Part shown: positions 27,476 to 37,876 of the stretch, one piece after another
How positions within the stretch are numbered: the stretch's first letter is position 1
How the letters are laid out: each line of letters opens with the position of its first letter
NCBI RefSeq assembly: GCF_006265165.1
Contig: NZ_VDCH01000008.1
Span: 18,380 to 82,379, forward strand
Reading direction: 5' to 3'
DNA length: 64,000 nucleotides
DNA from: Chlorobaculum thiosulfatiphilum
GTDB lineage: Bacteria > Bacteroidota > Chlorobiia > Chlorobiales > Chlorobiaceae
Program-made: the position numbers and the translations under genes
The notes under the pieces: model-generated
What the model saw: the letters and a program-made list of their open reading frames with translations, nothing else
What the model was told of the DNA's origin: nothing
The model's database searches: none

Positions 27476-28426
27476 TCAAGGCTTGATCCCTTCCGGTGTG
27501 AAGACAAACCCCACCCACCTACCTTTGCTACCTCCTGCCCTGGGTGGTGCCGGAAAAGGGGTCGATTTGGCGAGGGCGACCTTGACGGAATTGTTGAGAT
27601 ATTCGCTCGATGATTTCCGGTCATAGCGTATCTGGCTGACCGAGCCATCCGGCAGAATCAGCAAGGAGACATAGACCTCCATTCCCGTGGTGCTTCGAAT
27701 CATCAGGCTTGAAAACTCCCAGTTGTTCTGGATGATTCCGGCGATTTGCGCCATGTAGGGATCGAACGCTCCCCCGCCACCGGCGCCGTAACGGCCGCCA
27801 CCCGCCCCCGAGCCGGAACCGAAGCTGGCGGGACCGCCGCCACCGGCCACTTTTTTCTGAAGACCGGCCAGCGTACTGCTGAGATTGCTCGGAGCCGATG
27901 CCGAAGTTTTGCCCGTCTCGGTTTTCCGCGCGGCGGTATTTGTCTTGAGCCGTTCGAGCGCCGCCTGAAGATTTTTGCGTTCGTCAGCCGCGCTCTGCTT
28001 CTTCGGAGTCGGCTCGGGGGTCTTGACCGGAGCCTTGAGTGGAGGCTTTTCTGGAATTTTCTTGACCGCCGCCGGTTCGGGAATCTTTTTGGCAGGTTGA
28101 GGCGGTGCCGACTCGGCAACCTTTTTGGCGGGTTGAGGCGCTGGCGGCTCGGCAACCTTTTTGGCGCCCGCCGGTTCGGATGCCTCCGGCTGCTTTTCGA
28201 CGTCAGCAACAGGCGCTTCGACGCTTTTCGGCCCGCCAGCGGGACCGGGAAGGCCAGGCATCTGCATCAGCGATACGCTGACGATCTTCAGCGGAGGATG
28301 CATACGGACGTAAAGGAGCTGAAGCACAACGACAGCGGCAATGACCGCCACATGCGCCGCCGCGGCAATGCCAATCCAGCTGTAAAGCCGCCTCTCGTCC
28401 TGCTTCAGTTCATCCCTGCTCTGCAT
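27476..28426 (-). CDS. tolA: TolA/TonB-type energy transducer
   Basis: A 316-residue protein with one N-terminal membrane helix (SWIGIAAAAHVAVIAAVVVL), a Pro/Ala/Lys-rich spacer from about 70 to 170 with repeated PQPAKKV and PEPAAVKK units, a Gly-rich linker, and a C-terminal TonB-like domain (MEVYVSLLILPDGSVSQIRY, then NNSVKVALAKSTPFPAPP). In a tolQ-tolR-tolA-tolB-pal order this is TolA, which transmits proton motive force from TolQR to the outer membrane. Confidence 0.88.
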   Translation of the reverse strand: MQSRDELKQDERRLYSWIGIAAAAHVAVIAAVVVLQLLYVRMHPPLKIVSVSLMQMPGLPGPAGGPKSVEAPVADVEKQPEASEPAGAKKVAEPPAPQPAKKVAESAPPQPAKKIPEPAAVKKIPEKPPLKAPVKTPEPTPKKQSAADERKNLQAALERLKTNTAARKTETGKTSASAPSNLSSTLAGLQKKVAGGGGPASFGSGSGAGGGRYGAGGGGAFDPYMAQIAGIIQNNWEFSSLMIRSTTGMEVYVSLLILPDGSVSQIRYDRKSSSEYLNNSVKVALAKSTPFPAPPRAGGSKGRWVGFVFTPEGIKP

Positions 28427-28441
28427 ACCTTGCCTGTCGAA

Positions 28442-28867
28442 TCAACGGTTCTGGCTATCCGGCACCGACGGTTCGGTGACCATGCCAATCTTTTCCACCC
28501 CGGCCTCCCTGATCGATGCCATGACCGACATAACAAAACCGTACGGCAGCGTTCTGTCAGCCTTCAGATAAACCTCTTCGGCATTCATCGATTCGAGAAT
28601 TTTCGGCAGCCTGTCGGCGATTTGCGAGGCATCGAGCTGATAATCGTTGATCATGATCCTCCTCGACGCATCGACGGTCACCACAAGTCCCTTGGAGTCG
28701 ATATCCATCCGCTCGTGCGTCGTCTGCGGCACATCGACCTTCATGCCGCTGGTCATCATGGGCGCGGTCACCATGAAGATGACGAGCAGCACCAGCATGA
28801 CATCCACGAATGGCGTCACGTTGATGTCGCTCATAAGCCTGGTTTTCTGTCCGGTCGTCATCGCCAT
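28442..28867 (-). CDS. tolR: Biopolymer transport protein TolR/ExbD
   Basis: A 141-residue inner-membrane protein with one helix. The N-terminus carries the functional aspartate in SDINVTPFVDVMLVLLVIFM, diagnostic of ExbD/TolR. The periplasmic part (VDVPQTTHERMDIDSKGLVV) follows the family pattern. It is between TolQ and TolA in the operon. The last ten residues are polar and unstructured. Confidence 0.93.
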   Translation of the reverse strand: MAMTTGQKTRLMSDINVTPFVDVMLVLLVIFMVTAPMMTSGMKVDVPQTTHERMDIDSKGLVVTVDASRRIMINDYQLDASQIADRLPKILESMNAEEVYLKADRTLPYGFVMSVMASIREAGVEKIGMVTEPSVPDSQNR

Positions 28868-28876
28868 CTTCTCCGT

Positions 28877-29533
28877 TTACTGATTGAGCAATGAATCGAC
28901 GAAGTCCGGAGCGAAGTCTTCCATGTCGCGCTCGATCTGACCGATCTGCTGAGTGAAGTAGTTGTACCCCATGACGGCGGGAATCGCCGCGACCAGACCC
29001 GTCGCCGTGGCAATGAGCGCTTCGGAGATGCCGGGAGCGACCGCGGCGAGCGAAGCTGACTTCATGAGACCGATATTCTGAAAGGAGCTCATGATGCCCC
29101 AGACGGTGCCGAACAGGCCGATGAAGGGGGCGGTGTTGCCCACGGTCGCCAGAAACGGCACCATGCGGGTCAAGCGCTTGCTCTCGGCATTGACTTCGCG
29201 CTTGACGGCGAGCATGATGCGTTCGCGCAGTTTTGACGCGGAGCGGTCGCGCATCGCGCTGTACTCGATGTACCCGGCGCGGAACACCTTCGGCAGCGAG
29301 CCGTTGCGGTAGCTTTCGCTCGCCGCGAAGAGCTTGTCTGCATGCTGCAAGTCGAAAAACGAGTCCAGAAAATCCTGCGACTCCCGCATCGACTTCCTCA
29401 CGAATCCGAACTTCCAGGCGATGATCGCCCAGGAAACGATCGAAAACGCAAGCAGCACGAGCAGCACTATCACCACCACCGGCCCGGATCCGGCAATCAG
29501 CGAAACAATTCCACCATTGGCATGTTCAGACAT
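28877..29533 (-). CDS. tolQ: Proton channel TolQ/ExbB
   Basis: A 218-residue inner-membrane protein that makes the proton channel with TolR. Three helices are seen: residues about 17-40, 130-155 and 165-190. The family segment LATVGNTAPFIGLFGTVWGI is followed by GISEALIATATGLVAAIPAV, the MotA/ExbB signature. It is the first gene of the Tol-Pal operon here and is followed by tolR with a 9-base gap. Confidence 0.94.
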   Translation of the reverse strand: MSEHANGGIVSLIAGSGPVVVIVLLVLLAFSIVSWAIIAWKFGFVRKSMRESQDFLDSFFDLQHADKLFAASESYRNGSLPKVFRAGYIEYSAMRDRSASKLRERIMLAVKREVNAESKRLTRMVPFLATVGNTAPFIGLFGTVWGIMSSFQNIGLMKSASLAAVAPGISEALIATATGLVAAIPAVMGYNYFTQQIGQIERDMEDFAPDFVDSLLNQ

Positions 29534-29559
29534 GTTCGATTCCCTCTGATAGGTTCACA

Positions 29560-31137
29560 TTATAAAGAGACCAGATTCCGTACAACCATATATGCAACGG
29601 CAGAACCCGATATAGCACACAATGTATTGACCAGATCGTTGTTTACAAAATGATACCCCTTGAGCAGCTCGTTCGACACGCAACTGCCATCGGGCGCGAC
29701 GCTGTGCGTCCGTTCCGTCACCTTCTGGCGGATGGGGTCATAATATTGCGCCTGCACCGTCGCCCCGAAAAAGCTGTCCACAAGAGCGGCGATAAGACCG
29801 GAAAAGCCGATGACCAGAAGCGATTGCACAATGCCAACCTGCCCGATCCACGAAACGTTCAGGAGCACGGCGCTCGAACAGATGAGCAGGGAACCGATGA
29901 ACGACGCCGAGGTGCCGGGTATGGAAACGCCGCCGGAAGTTCCGACCGGCACATCCTTGAAGGTGGTAATGAGCCGCGCTTTGGCGTTGGGCCACATGGT
30001 GCCGATTTCGGTCGCCCAGGTGTCGGCCTGCACGGCGGCCAGTGTGCCGAGATAAGCAAAAAATATATATGGGTCGCCGGTCAGCGAGTAGATCACCATC
30101 ATGATCCAGGCCACGCCACCGTTGGCATAGACCTGGCCGGCATCGCGCTGGGAACCCTTTTCGAACACCAGGTCGAACTTCGCCTTGCGTTTGTGGCCAA
30201 GCTTGGAGAGAATGGAGGAGAGGAGATAAAAGGTCAGCATCGGCACGGTCCAAATGAGACCACCGATACCGAAAATGGTCGTCCCGAGCAGGAAGGTCGC
30301 CGTCGCGCCGCTGTTGTCGAGAAACTTGACCTTGATCGAAAAGATCGCCATGAACAGCGCGAAAAGTCCGCCGAGCAGAAAGCCGTCGATCGTCACCATG
30401 CTGTTGACGTCGAGCACGTAGAGCACGTAGGCGATGGCAAGCGGAATGAAAAGATTGTCGAAGCCCCAGGAGAGCAGCGCCTCGACCGCCGTGGCGAGCA
30501 GCGCCAGAAGCAGCGCAAGGGCGAGAAGCATCCAGACCGGCTGGCCGATGAGGCCGCCCGTAAAGGCATCCCGGAAAACAAAGAGAGAGACCGAAAGAAT
30601 GACGAGGCTGGAGATGAACATCGCCATCGAACCTTCGACGCTCTTCCTGCTCTTGGTCAGATTCTCGATATGACGTCCACCGGCTGACACGCCTACCAAC
30701 GCGGCCAGCGCGTCGCTGACGCCAAGCACCAGCATCGAGGTCTGGAGAATCCAGACATGCTCGCCCCAGAGAAACAGTGCTTGCAGCGCAAAGGCCAGGG
30801 GGAAAAGCACCGGCCCGTAACTGACGACCGTCTCGCCCTCTTGCGTTATGACAGGCTCGCCGTGCAGCGACCTCAGAAATCCCGCCTTGAAGCTCACCAG
30901 CCCGACAAGAGCGTAAAGCAAAGCCGCGAGCAAAGGCAAGGTGTTGGAGACGAAGTACGATGGAATGAAGAACATCACGACCCCCATGCCGAGATGAATC
31001 ACCTTCCTGACGACAAGCGGATTGACACTGAATTTCCTGGTCAAAAGCTCACCAAGCACCAGAAAAAAGCTTACAAGAGTCAAAAGCAGAAAAAAAGAAG
31101 GCATATCCTGAGGAGAGGGAGGCTGGATATTCACCAT
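29560..31137 (-). CDS. Two-domain phytol kinase-like/DUF92 (phytyl-phosphate kinase-like) fusion
   Basis: A 525-residue polytopic membrane protein. The N-terminal 230 or so residues resemble VTE5/dolichol-kinase-type CTP-dependent kinases (VRKVIHLGMGVVMFF, VLGVSDALAALVG, KSRKSVEGSMAMF). The C-terminal part is DUF92, as in VTE6 phytyl-phosphate kinases (FLDNSGATATFLLG, AAVQADTWATEIGTMWP, GTSGGVSIPGTSAS). A single chain could turn a prenyl alcohol such as phytol or farnesol into its diphosphate in two steps, useful where bacteriochlorophylls are esterified with farnesol or phytol. Biochemical role is inferred. Confidence 0.75.
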   Translation of the reverse strand: MVNIQPPSPQDMPSFFLLLTLVSFFLVLGELLTRKFSVNPLVVRKVIHLGMGVVMFFIPSYFVSNTLPLLAALLYALVGLVSFKAGFLRSLHGEPVITQEGETVVSYGPVLFPLAFALQALFLWGEHVWILQTSMLVLGVSDALAALVGVSAGGRHIENLTKSRKSVEGSMAMFISSLVILSVSLFVFRDAFTGGLIGQPVWMLLALALLLALLATAVEALLSWGFDNLFIPLAIAYVLYVLDVNSMVTIDGFLLGGLFALFMAIFSIKVKFLDNSGATATFLLGTTIFGIGGLIWTVPMLTFYLLSSILSKLGHKRKAKFDLVFEKGSQRDAGQVYANGGVAWIMMVIYSLTGDPYIFFAYLGTLAAVQADTWATEIGTMWPNAKARLITTFKDVPVGTSGGVSIPGTSASFIGSLLICSSAVLLNVSWIGQVGIVQSLLVIGFSGLIAALVDSFFGATVQAQYYDPIRQKVTERTHSVAPDGSCVSNELLKGYHFVNNDLVNTLCAISGSAVAYMVVRNLVSL

Positions 31138-31371
31138 GGTACTGACTTTTTTTTATGATAGGTGGAACATAAACAGAACCCTTAGGTCAAGATACAATTT
31201 TTAAGTTTTTACACCACTTCGAACAAATGAAATAATTGTGGTTTTTTGTGTACAAGAAGAATCGGACACTTGATTTAATAACCGGGAAAATGTAAATTGA
31301 TTCCGATTTTTCTCATGAACAGGCGCGATAACCGAACCATTGCAATGCCGTTTCCGACCAAACATCGTTCC
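31138..31371. other. AT-rich promoter region of the ilv operon
   Basis: Low-GC sequence between divergent units. It likely holds the promoter for the leader ORF and ilv genes, plus that of the membrane protein gene on the other strand. ATG codons at 31297, 31315 and 31345 are in the same frame as the leader and may be its real start. Confidence 0.4.
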
Positions 31372-31518
31372 ATGACCGCAGCCTCAGGGCGCACGGAGGC
31401 CTCACGCCCCGAAGCCCCCGCAGCAAGCAGCTTTACCGCACACCACTCCTCTCTCCTCTCCGGCATTCTCCTTACCGTATCGGTACCGCTCGTACACGTA
31501 CGAATTATCGTAGCCTGA
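31372..31518 (+). CDS. Candidate ilv leader peptide
   Basis: A reading frame of 48 codons (longer if an upstream ATG is used) ends with GILLTVSVPLVHVRIIVA and a TGA at 31516-31518. Eleven of the last 18 codons encode Ile, Leu or Val, exactly the products of the downstream operon. The earlier part is rich in Ala, Ser and Pro and has no similarity. Such enrichment immediately before ilvD is typical of transcription-attenuation leaders. It is too long for a textbook leader, so only its end may matter. Confidence 0.6.
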   Translation: MTAASGRTEASRPEAPAASSFTAHHSSLLSGILLTVSVPLVHVRIIVA

Positions 31519-31613
31519 CCCGCCGTCAGCCCGTTCCCAGGTCCAGCGTATATTCCATCAATACCATCAGACTCAACGGCTTCGGGACAGGCAGGCCCGG
31601 ACTGTTGCTTTTT
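31513..31613 (+). promoter_or_regulatory. Candidate ilv attenuator (alternative RNA structures)
   Basis: GCCTGACCCG at 31513-31522, overlapping the leader stop codon, is complementary to CGGGACAGGC at 31583-31592 with one mismatch. The second element also takes part in TTCGGG/CCCGGA (31581-31586 with 31596-31601), followed by TTTTT at 31609-31613. A ribosome stalled at the Ile/Leu/Val codons would leave the first pairing possible; a ribosome at the stop would block it and allow the second hairpin. The T run is seven bases after the stem, which is weak for a terminator. Inferred only from pairing. Confidence 0.45.
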
Positions 31614-31641
31614 CAATTGCTAACCATTGTCATATATATCA

Positions 31642-33324
31642 ATGAGATCCGACACCATAAAAAAAGGATTTGACAAGGCTCCGCACCGCAGTCTCCTTAA
31701 AGCGACCGGATGCGTTTCGTCGAGAGACGATTTCTCGAAACCGTTCATCGGCATCTGCAACTCCTTCAACGAGCTGATTCCCGGCCACGCGCACTTGCAG
31801 GAGCTGGGCCGCATCGCCAAAGAAGCCGTGCGCGAGGCTGGCGGTGTGCCGTTCGAGTTCAACACCATCGGCGTCTGCGACGGCATCGCGATGGGCCACG
31901 TCGGTATGCGCTACTCGCTGGCCAGCCGCGAGCTGATCGCCGACTCGGTCGAGACCGTCGTCGAGGCGCACCGGCTGGACGGGCTGGTCTGCATTCCGAA
32001 CTGCGACAAGATCACTCCCGGCATGATGATGGGTGCGCTGAGAACCAACGTGCCGGTCATCTTCGTCTCGGGCGGGCCTATGAAGGCGGGCCACACGCCG
32101 TCGGGCCAAACGGTCGATCTCATTTCGGTCTTCGAGGCGGTCGGCAAGTGCAGCACCGGCGAAATCACGGAGGATGAACTCCAGACCATCGAGGAGTGCG
32201 GCTGCCCCGGTTGCGGCTCCTGCTCCGGCATGTTTACGGCCAACTCGATGAACTGCCTCTGCGAGGCGCTCGGCTTCGCCCTGCCCGGCAACGGCACGAT
32301 TCTGGCCGCCGATCCGCGCCGCAACGAGCTGGTCAAAGCAGCCGCCGGACGCATCGTCGATCTGGTGAAGGAGGATGTTCGTCCGCGCACCATTCTGACC
32401 CGCGCGGCGATGCTCAACGCCTTCGCACTCGATTTGGCGATGGGCGGCAGCACTAACACGATCCTGCACACGCTGGCCATCGCCAGCGAAGCCGAACTCG
32501 ATTTCGACTTCGCGGAGCTGAACGACCTGTCGGCAAAGACGCCTTACATCTGCAAGGTCAGCCCGGCAACCACCGAGGTGCACATCGAGGACGTGGATCG
32601 CGCGGGCGGCATCTCCGCGATTCTGAAGGAGCTGTCGAAGGTCGAGGGGCTGCTCGATCTCTCCGCCCCGACCGTCACCGGCAAGACGCTCGGCGAAAAT
32701 ATCGCGAATGCCGAGGTGCTCGACCGCAAGGTGATCCGCTCGGTCGAGGATCCCTACTCGGCCACCGGAGGACTCGCGGTGCTCTACGGGAACCTTGCGC
32801 CGAATGGCGCGGTTGTCAAAACCGGCGCGGTCAGCCCGTCGATGATGAAGCACACCGGCCCGGCCAGGGTCTATGACTGCCAGGACGACGCCATCGCGGG
32901 CATCATGCAGGGCGACGTGAAGTCCGGCGACGTGGTGGTGATCCGCTACGAAGGCCCGCGCGGCGGCCCCGGAATGCCGGAGATGCTCTCGCCGACCAGC
33001 GCCATCATGGGGCGCGGCCTCGGCGACTCGGTGGCGCTCATCACCGACGGGCGCTTCTCCGGCGGATCGCGCGGAGCCTGCATCGGCCACGTATCGCCCG
33101 AAGCCGCCGATCGCGGCCCGATCGCGGCGGTCCGTACCGGCGACCTGATCACCATCGACATTCCGCAGCGCTCGATGACGGTCGCGCTCGATGACGAGAC
33201 CATGCGCCAGCGCATCGAGGCGTTGCCGGAGTTCGAGCCGAAAATCAAAAAAGGGTACCTAGCGCGATACGCGCGAATGGTCACCTCGGCCAACACAGGC
33301 GCAGTGCTGAAAACAGATTTTTAA
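31642..33324 (+). CDS. ilvD: Dihydroxy-acid dehydratase
   Basis: A 560-residue Fe-S dehydratase that makes 2-oxo acids for valine, isoleucine and leucine. Cluster cysteines lie in [25 protein letters not shown] and [15 protein letters not shown]. PSGGPxKAG-like loop (here [11 protein letters not shown]) and the C-terminal [13 protein letters not shown] segment are typical. The ATG at 31642 gives the standard start [19 protein letters not shown]. It opens the operon ilvD-ilvB-ilvN-ilvC-leuB behind a possible attenuator. Confidence 0.96.
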   Translation: MRSDTIKKGFDKAPHRSLLKATGCVSSRDDFSKPFIGICNSFNELIPGHAHLQELGRIAKEAVREAGGVPFEFNTIGVCDGIAMGHVGMRYSLASRELIADSVETVVEAHRLDGLVCIPNCDKITPGMMMGALRTNVPVIFVSGGPMKAGHTPSGQTVDLISVFEAVGKCSTGEITEDELQTIEECGCPGCGSCSGMFTANSMNCLCEALGFALPGNGTILAADPRRNELVKAAAGRIVDLVKEDVRPRTILTRAAMLNAFALDLAMGGSTNTILHTLAIASEAELDFDFAELNDLSAKTPYICKVSPATTEVHIEDVDRAGGISAILKELSKVEGLLDLSAPTVTGKTLGENIANAEVLDRKVIRSVEDPYSATGGLAVLYGNLAPNGAVVKTGAVSPSMMKHTGPARVYDCQDDAIAGIMQGDVKSGDVVVIRYEGPRGGPGMPEMLSPTSAIMGRGLGDSVALITDGRFSGGSRGACIGHVSPEAADRGPIAAVRTGDLITIDIPQRSMTVALDDETMRQRIEALPEFEPKIKKGYLARYARMVTSANTGAVLKTDF

Positions 33325-33396
33325 CAGAAATGAAACAGGGCGAGTCGATCGCGCTTCAGGATGACTCGCCTTTCCATCGATCAACAGGATTGAACC

Positions 33397-35118
33397 ATGC
33401 ATAACAACGGAGAGAAACTGATCGGATCCGAAATATTTTTCGAGTGTCTGAGGCGTGAAAACGTCGAGTACATCTTCGGCTACCCCGGCGGGGCGTTGCT
33501 GAAGGTCTATGAAACCCTGCACGATGTCGAGGACATCAAACATATTCTGGTGCGCCACGAACAGGGCGCGACCCACATGGCCGAGGGGTACGCCCGCGCC
33601 ACCGGCAGGCCCGGCGTGGTGCTCGTCACCTCCGGCCCCGGCGCGACCAACACCGTCACCGGCATCACCAACGCCTACATGGACTCCACGCCGCTGGTGG
33701 TCTTCACCGGCCAGGTGCCGAGTTCGCTGATCGGCAACGACGCCTTCCAGGAGGCGGACATCGTCGGCATCACGCGCCCAATCACCAAGCACAACTTCCT
33801 GGTCAAGGATGTGAAGGAGCTGGCCACAACCATCAGCAAGGCGTTTTACCTCGCCACCAACGGACGGCCCGGCCCGGTGCTGGTCGATATGCCGAAGGAT
33901 GTGCTCAACGCCGAGTGCGTGTTCGAGTGGCCGGAGAGCGTCGAAATCCGGGGCTTCAAGCCGACCATCAAGTGCCACGCCAACCAGGTGCAGAAAGCGG
34001 CGAAAATGATCGCCAAGGCCAAGCGTCCGCTTTTCTACATCGGCGGCGGCGTCATCAGCGCCGAAGCTTCGGAGGAGCTGCGCAAGCTGGCCATCGACCA
34101 GCAGATTCCGGTCACCATGACCCTGCAGGGGCTTGGCGCGTTCCCCGGCGACCATCCGCTCTCGATGGGAATGCTCGGCATGCACGGCACCTACTGGGCC
34201 AACCAGGCGGTGAGCAACTGCGACCTGTTGATCGCCGTCGGCGCGCGCTTCGACGACCGCGTCACCGGCAAGGTCGATACCTTCGCCACGCAGGCCTACA
34301 AGATTCACAACGACATCGACCCGACCAACGTGGACAAGAACATCAAGGTCGATCTGCCGGTGGTCGGCGACTCGAAGGACTTCCTCGCCTCGCTGATCGA
34401 AGCGATGCCGAAAACGAAGGAGGATCGCAGCTCGTGGCTCTCGGAAATCGAGGCGTGGCGCAAGCAGTGCCCGCTCGACTACGCCGTCGAGCAAGACTCG
34501 CTCAAGACCGAGTTCGTCATCGACGAGGTCTCGAAGCAGACCAGGGGCCACGCGGTGGTCGTCACCGACGTCGGCCAGCACCAGATGTGGACTTCGCAAT
34601 ACTACAAGTTCACCGAACCGCGCTCGATCATCACCAGCGGCGGCCTCGGCACGATGGGTTTCGGCCTGCCGTCGGCCATCGGCGCGGCCTTCGGCGTCAC
34701 CGACCGGCCGGTGGTGCTCTTCAGCGGCGACGGCGGCCTGATGATGAACATCCAAGAGCTGGTCACGGCGGTCTATAACAAGCTGCCGGTCAAGATATTC
34801 CTCATCAACAACAGTTATCTCGGCATGGTGCGCCAGTGGCAGGAGTTGTTCCACCAGGAGAAGTACTCCTTCACCGACCTGGCCGCGAGCAACCCCGATT
34901 TCGTCAAGGTCGCCGAAGCGTTTGGCTGCAAGGCGATGTCGGCAAGCAATCCCGAATCGGCGCGAAACGCCATCACCGAAGCGCTCGCGTACAACGACGG
35001 GCCGGTACTGGTTGACTTCAGGGTCGTCCGCAAGGACATGGTTTTTCCAATGGTGCCTGCTGGCGGGTCGATTTCCGACATGCTGCTGGCCCGGCTGAAT
35101 CCGAAAACAATGGTTTAA
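33397..35118 (+). CDS. ilvB: Acetolactate synthase, large (catalytic) subunit
   Basis: A 573-residue ThDP enzyme forming acetolactate or acetohydroxybutyrate. YPGGALLKVYETL with the catalytic glutamate in HEQGATHMAEGYARATG lies near the N-terminus, and the ThDP motif GDGGLMMNIQELVTA runs to LINN about 30 residues later. VTSGPGATNTVTGI and GARFDDRVTG are further signatures. It is followed 9 bases later by the small subunit gene, so translation is coupled. Confidence 0.96.
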   Translation: MHNNGEKLIGSEIFFECLRRENVEYIFGYPGGALLKVYETLHDVEDIKHILVRHEQGATHMAEGYARATGRPGVVLVTSGPGATNTVTGITNAYMDSTPLVVFTGQVPSSLIGNDAFQEADIVGITRPITKHNFLVKDVKELATTISKAFYLATNGRPGPVLVDMPKDVLNAECVFEWPESVEIRGFKPTIKCHANQVQKAAKMIAKAKRPLFYIGGGVISAEASEELRKLAIDQQIPVTMTLQGLGAFPGDHPLSMGMLGMHGTYWANQAVSNCDLLIAVGARFDDRVTGKVDTFATQAYKIHNDIDPTNVDKNIKVDLPVVGDSKDFLASLIEAMPKTKEDRSSWLSEIEAWRKQCPLDYAVEQDSLKTEFVIDEVSKQTRGHAVVVTDVGQHQMWTSQYYKFTEPRSIITSGGLGTMGFGLPSAIGAAFGVTDRPVVLFSGDGGLMMNIQELVTAVYNKLPVKIFLINNSYLGMVRQWQELFHQEKYSFTDLAASNPDFVKVAEAFGCKAMSASNPESARNAITEALAYNDGPVLVDFRVVRKDMVFPMVPAGGSISDMLLARLNPKTMV

Positions 35119-35127
35119 GTTACTTCT

Positions 35128-35607
35128 ATGAAACATCTTATATCCGTTCTGGTCGAGAACAAGTTCGGCACGCTGAACCGGGTTGCAGCCATGTTCAGCG
35201 CACGCGGCTTCAATCTCGAAAGCATCTCCATCGGCGAGACCGAAGACCCCGAAATTTCGCGCATGACCATCGTGACACGGGGCGAAGACCGCATCATCAG
35301 CCAGGTACTGAAACAGCTCAACCGGCTGGTCGATACCATCAAGGTGACCGATCTGACCCATCAGCCGCACGTGGAGCGCGAACTGCTGCTTCTGAGCCTG
35401 AAACTCAGCAAATCCACCCAGCACGAGATTTTCGAGCTGGCCAATGTTTTTAAGGGAAAAGTCGTGGATATAAAGCAAAAATCCATTACTATTGAGTTCG
35501 TCGGTTCACCCGACAAAATCAACACGGCTATCGATCTATTCAAGCCTTTTGGCATACGGGAACTCGCCCGCTCCGGCGCGGTGGCCATCCATCGCGGCGA
35601 GAGCTGA
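35128..35607 (+). CDS. ilvN: Acetolactate synthase, small (regulatory) subunit
   Basis: A 159-residue regulatory subunit that gives the enzyme valine feedback control. An ACT domain covers about residues 2-75 ([37 protein letters not shown]), and the C-terminal ALS_ss domain is [20 protein letters not shown] followed by [15 protein letters not shown]. The length and the position after ilvB fit IlvN/IlvH. The gene symbol could equally be ilvH. Confidence 0.94.
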   Translation: MKHLISVLVENKFGTLNRVAAMFSARGFNLESISIGETEDPEISRMTIVTRGEDRIISQVLKQLNRLVDTIKVTDLTHQPHVERELLLLSLKLSKSTQHEIFELANVFKGKVVDIKQKSITIEFVGSPDKINTAIDLFKPFGIRELARSGAVAIHRGES

Positions 35608-35644
35608 ATTTTTTTATGTACGTCCAAATCAAGTCAACACGAAT

Positions 35645-36643
35645 ATGTCAATGAATGTCTATTACGAGCAGGATGCCGATCTCGCGGTACTGCAGAACAA
35701 GAATATCGCCATTCTCGGCTACGGCAGCCAGGGCCACGCCCATGCGCTGAACCTGAAGGACAGCGGCATGAACGTCTGCGTCGGCCTTCGCACCGATAGC
35801 GCCTCCTGCGACAAAGCCCGCGAGGCCGGTCTCAGGGTGGATACCGTCGCCGAAGCGGTCAAATGGGCCGATATTATCATGGTGCTCCTGCCGGATCAGA
35901 CCCAGAAAAGCGTTTACGACAATGAGATCGCGCCGAACATGAAATCGGGCGCGACGCTCGCTTTCGGCCACGGCTTCAATATTCACTACAACCAGATCGT
36001 GCCTCCGGCTGACGTGAACGTCATCATGATCGCCCCGAAAAGCCCCGGCCACCTCGTTCGCCGCACCTACACCGAAGGCAACGGCGTACCCTGCCTCATC
36101 GCGGTGCACCAGGACGCCACCGGCGAGGCCAAGGCGCTCGCGCTCGCATGGGCGCGCGGCATCGGCGGCACCAAGGCTGGCGTCATCGAGACCAACTTTA
36201 AGGACGAGACCGAGACCGATCTGTTCGGCGAGCAGGCCGTCCTGTGCGGCGGTTCGGCTGAACTCATCAAGGCCGGATTCGAGACCCTGACGGAAGCCGG
36301 ATACCCGGCAGAGCTGGCCTACTTCGAGTGCATGCACGAGCTGAAGCTCATCGTCGATCTCTATTACGAAGGCGGCCTGTCGCGCATGAACTACTCGGTC
36401 AGCGACACCGCCGAGTACGGTGGCATGACCCGCGGCCCGCGTGTTGTCGCTTCCGCCGCGAAAGCCGAGATGAAGAAAATTCTCGAAGAGATCCAGGATG
36501 GCCGTTTCGCCAAAGAGTTCATCGACGAGTGCAACTCCGGCTACAAGAAGATGAACGAGCTGCGCGAGAGCAACCGCAACCACCCCATCGAAGTCGTCGG
36601 CGCGAAGCTGCGCGGCATGATGAGCTGGCTGAAAAAGAAATGA
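35645..36643 (+). CDS. ilvC: Ketol-acid reductoisomerase (class I)
   Basis: A 332-residue NADPH-dependent enzyme that isomerises and reduces acetolactate. The Rossmann loop is [19 protein letters not shown], with [13 protein letters not shown] following. The Mg2+/substrate residues are in the conserved [14 protein letters not shown] and [22 protein letters not shown] segments. The length is class I (short form). The ATG at 35645 was chosen because a frame open from 35492 overlaps ilvN and has no similarity. Confidence 0.95.
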   Translation: MSMNVYYEQDADLAVLQNKNIAILGYGSQGHAHALNLKDSGMNVCVGLRTDSASCDKAREAGLRVDTVAEAVKWADIIMVLLPDQTQKSVYDNEIAPNMKSGATLAFGHGFNIHYNQIVPPADVNVIMIAPKSPGHLVRRTYTEGNGVPCLIAVHQDATGEAKALALAWARGIGGTKAGVIETNFKDETETDLFGEQAVLCGGSAELIKAGFETLTEAGYPAELAYFECMHELKLIVDLYYEGGLSRMNYSVSDTAEYGGMTRGPRVVASAAKAEMKKILEEIQDGRFAKEFIDECNSGYKKMNELRESNRNHPIEVVGAKLRGMMSWLKKK

Positions 36644-36654
36644 GCGGGAGGATG

Positions 36655-37710
<1,056 letters not shown>

Positions 37711-37765
37711 CGGCGAGCAACGCGAAGAAAACGACAGAGCACATGCGGCGGTGAGCCGCGACGAG

Positions 37766-37797
37766 AAAAGCCGGAGCTCTGCAAGCATCCGGCTTTT
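37766..37797 (+). terminator. Intrinsic terminator after leuB
   Basis: AAAAGCCGGA (37766-37775) and TCCGGCTTTT (37788-37797) form a perfect 10-bp stem ending in T residues. It separates leuB from leuC, so the leuC-leuD-cimA group may have its own promoter or depend on readthrough. Confidence 0.75.
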
Positions 37798-37876
37798 CAG
37801 CTTATGAAGAGGCCATCCAGCCCGGACAAGAAAAAATTCAGACAGGTTTATATCCGATAACGGAATCTTTGAAACC

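Noticed and set aside
31275..31616. 113-codon antisense frame opposite the ilv leader
   Set aside because: It has no similarity, starts inside the candidate attenuator hairpin and its opposite strand has the meaningful codon run.
31138..31641. T-box leader before ilvD
   Set aside because: No T-box antiterminator core (TGGNACCGCG-like) was seen; the Ile/Leu/Val-rich frame points to ribosome-mediated attenuation instead.
33259..35478. Very long antisense frame (739 codons) opposite ilvB and ilvN
   Set aside because: It lies fully opposite well-identified genes, is rich in His, Arg and Asp, typical of an antisense shadow in high-GC coding DNA, and has no recognisable motif.
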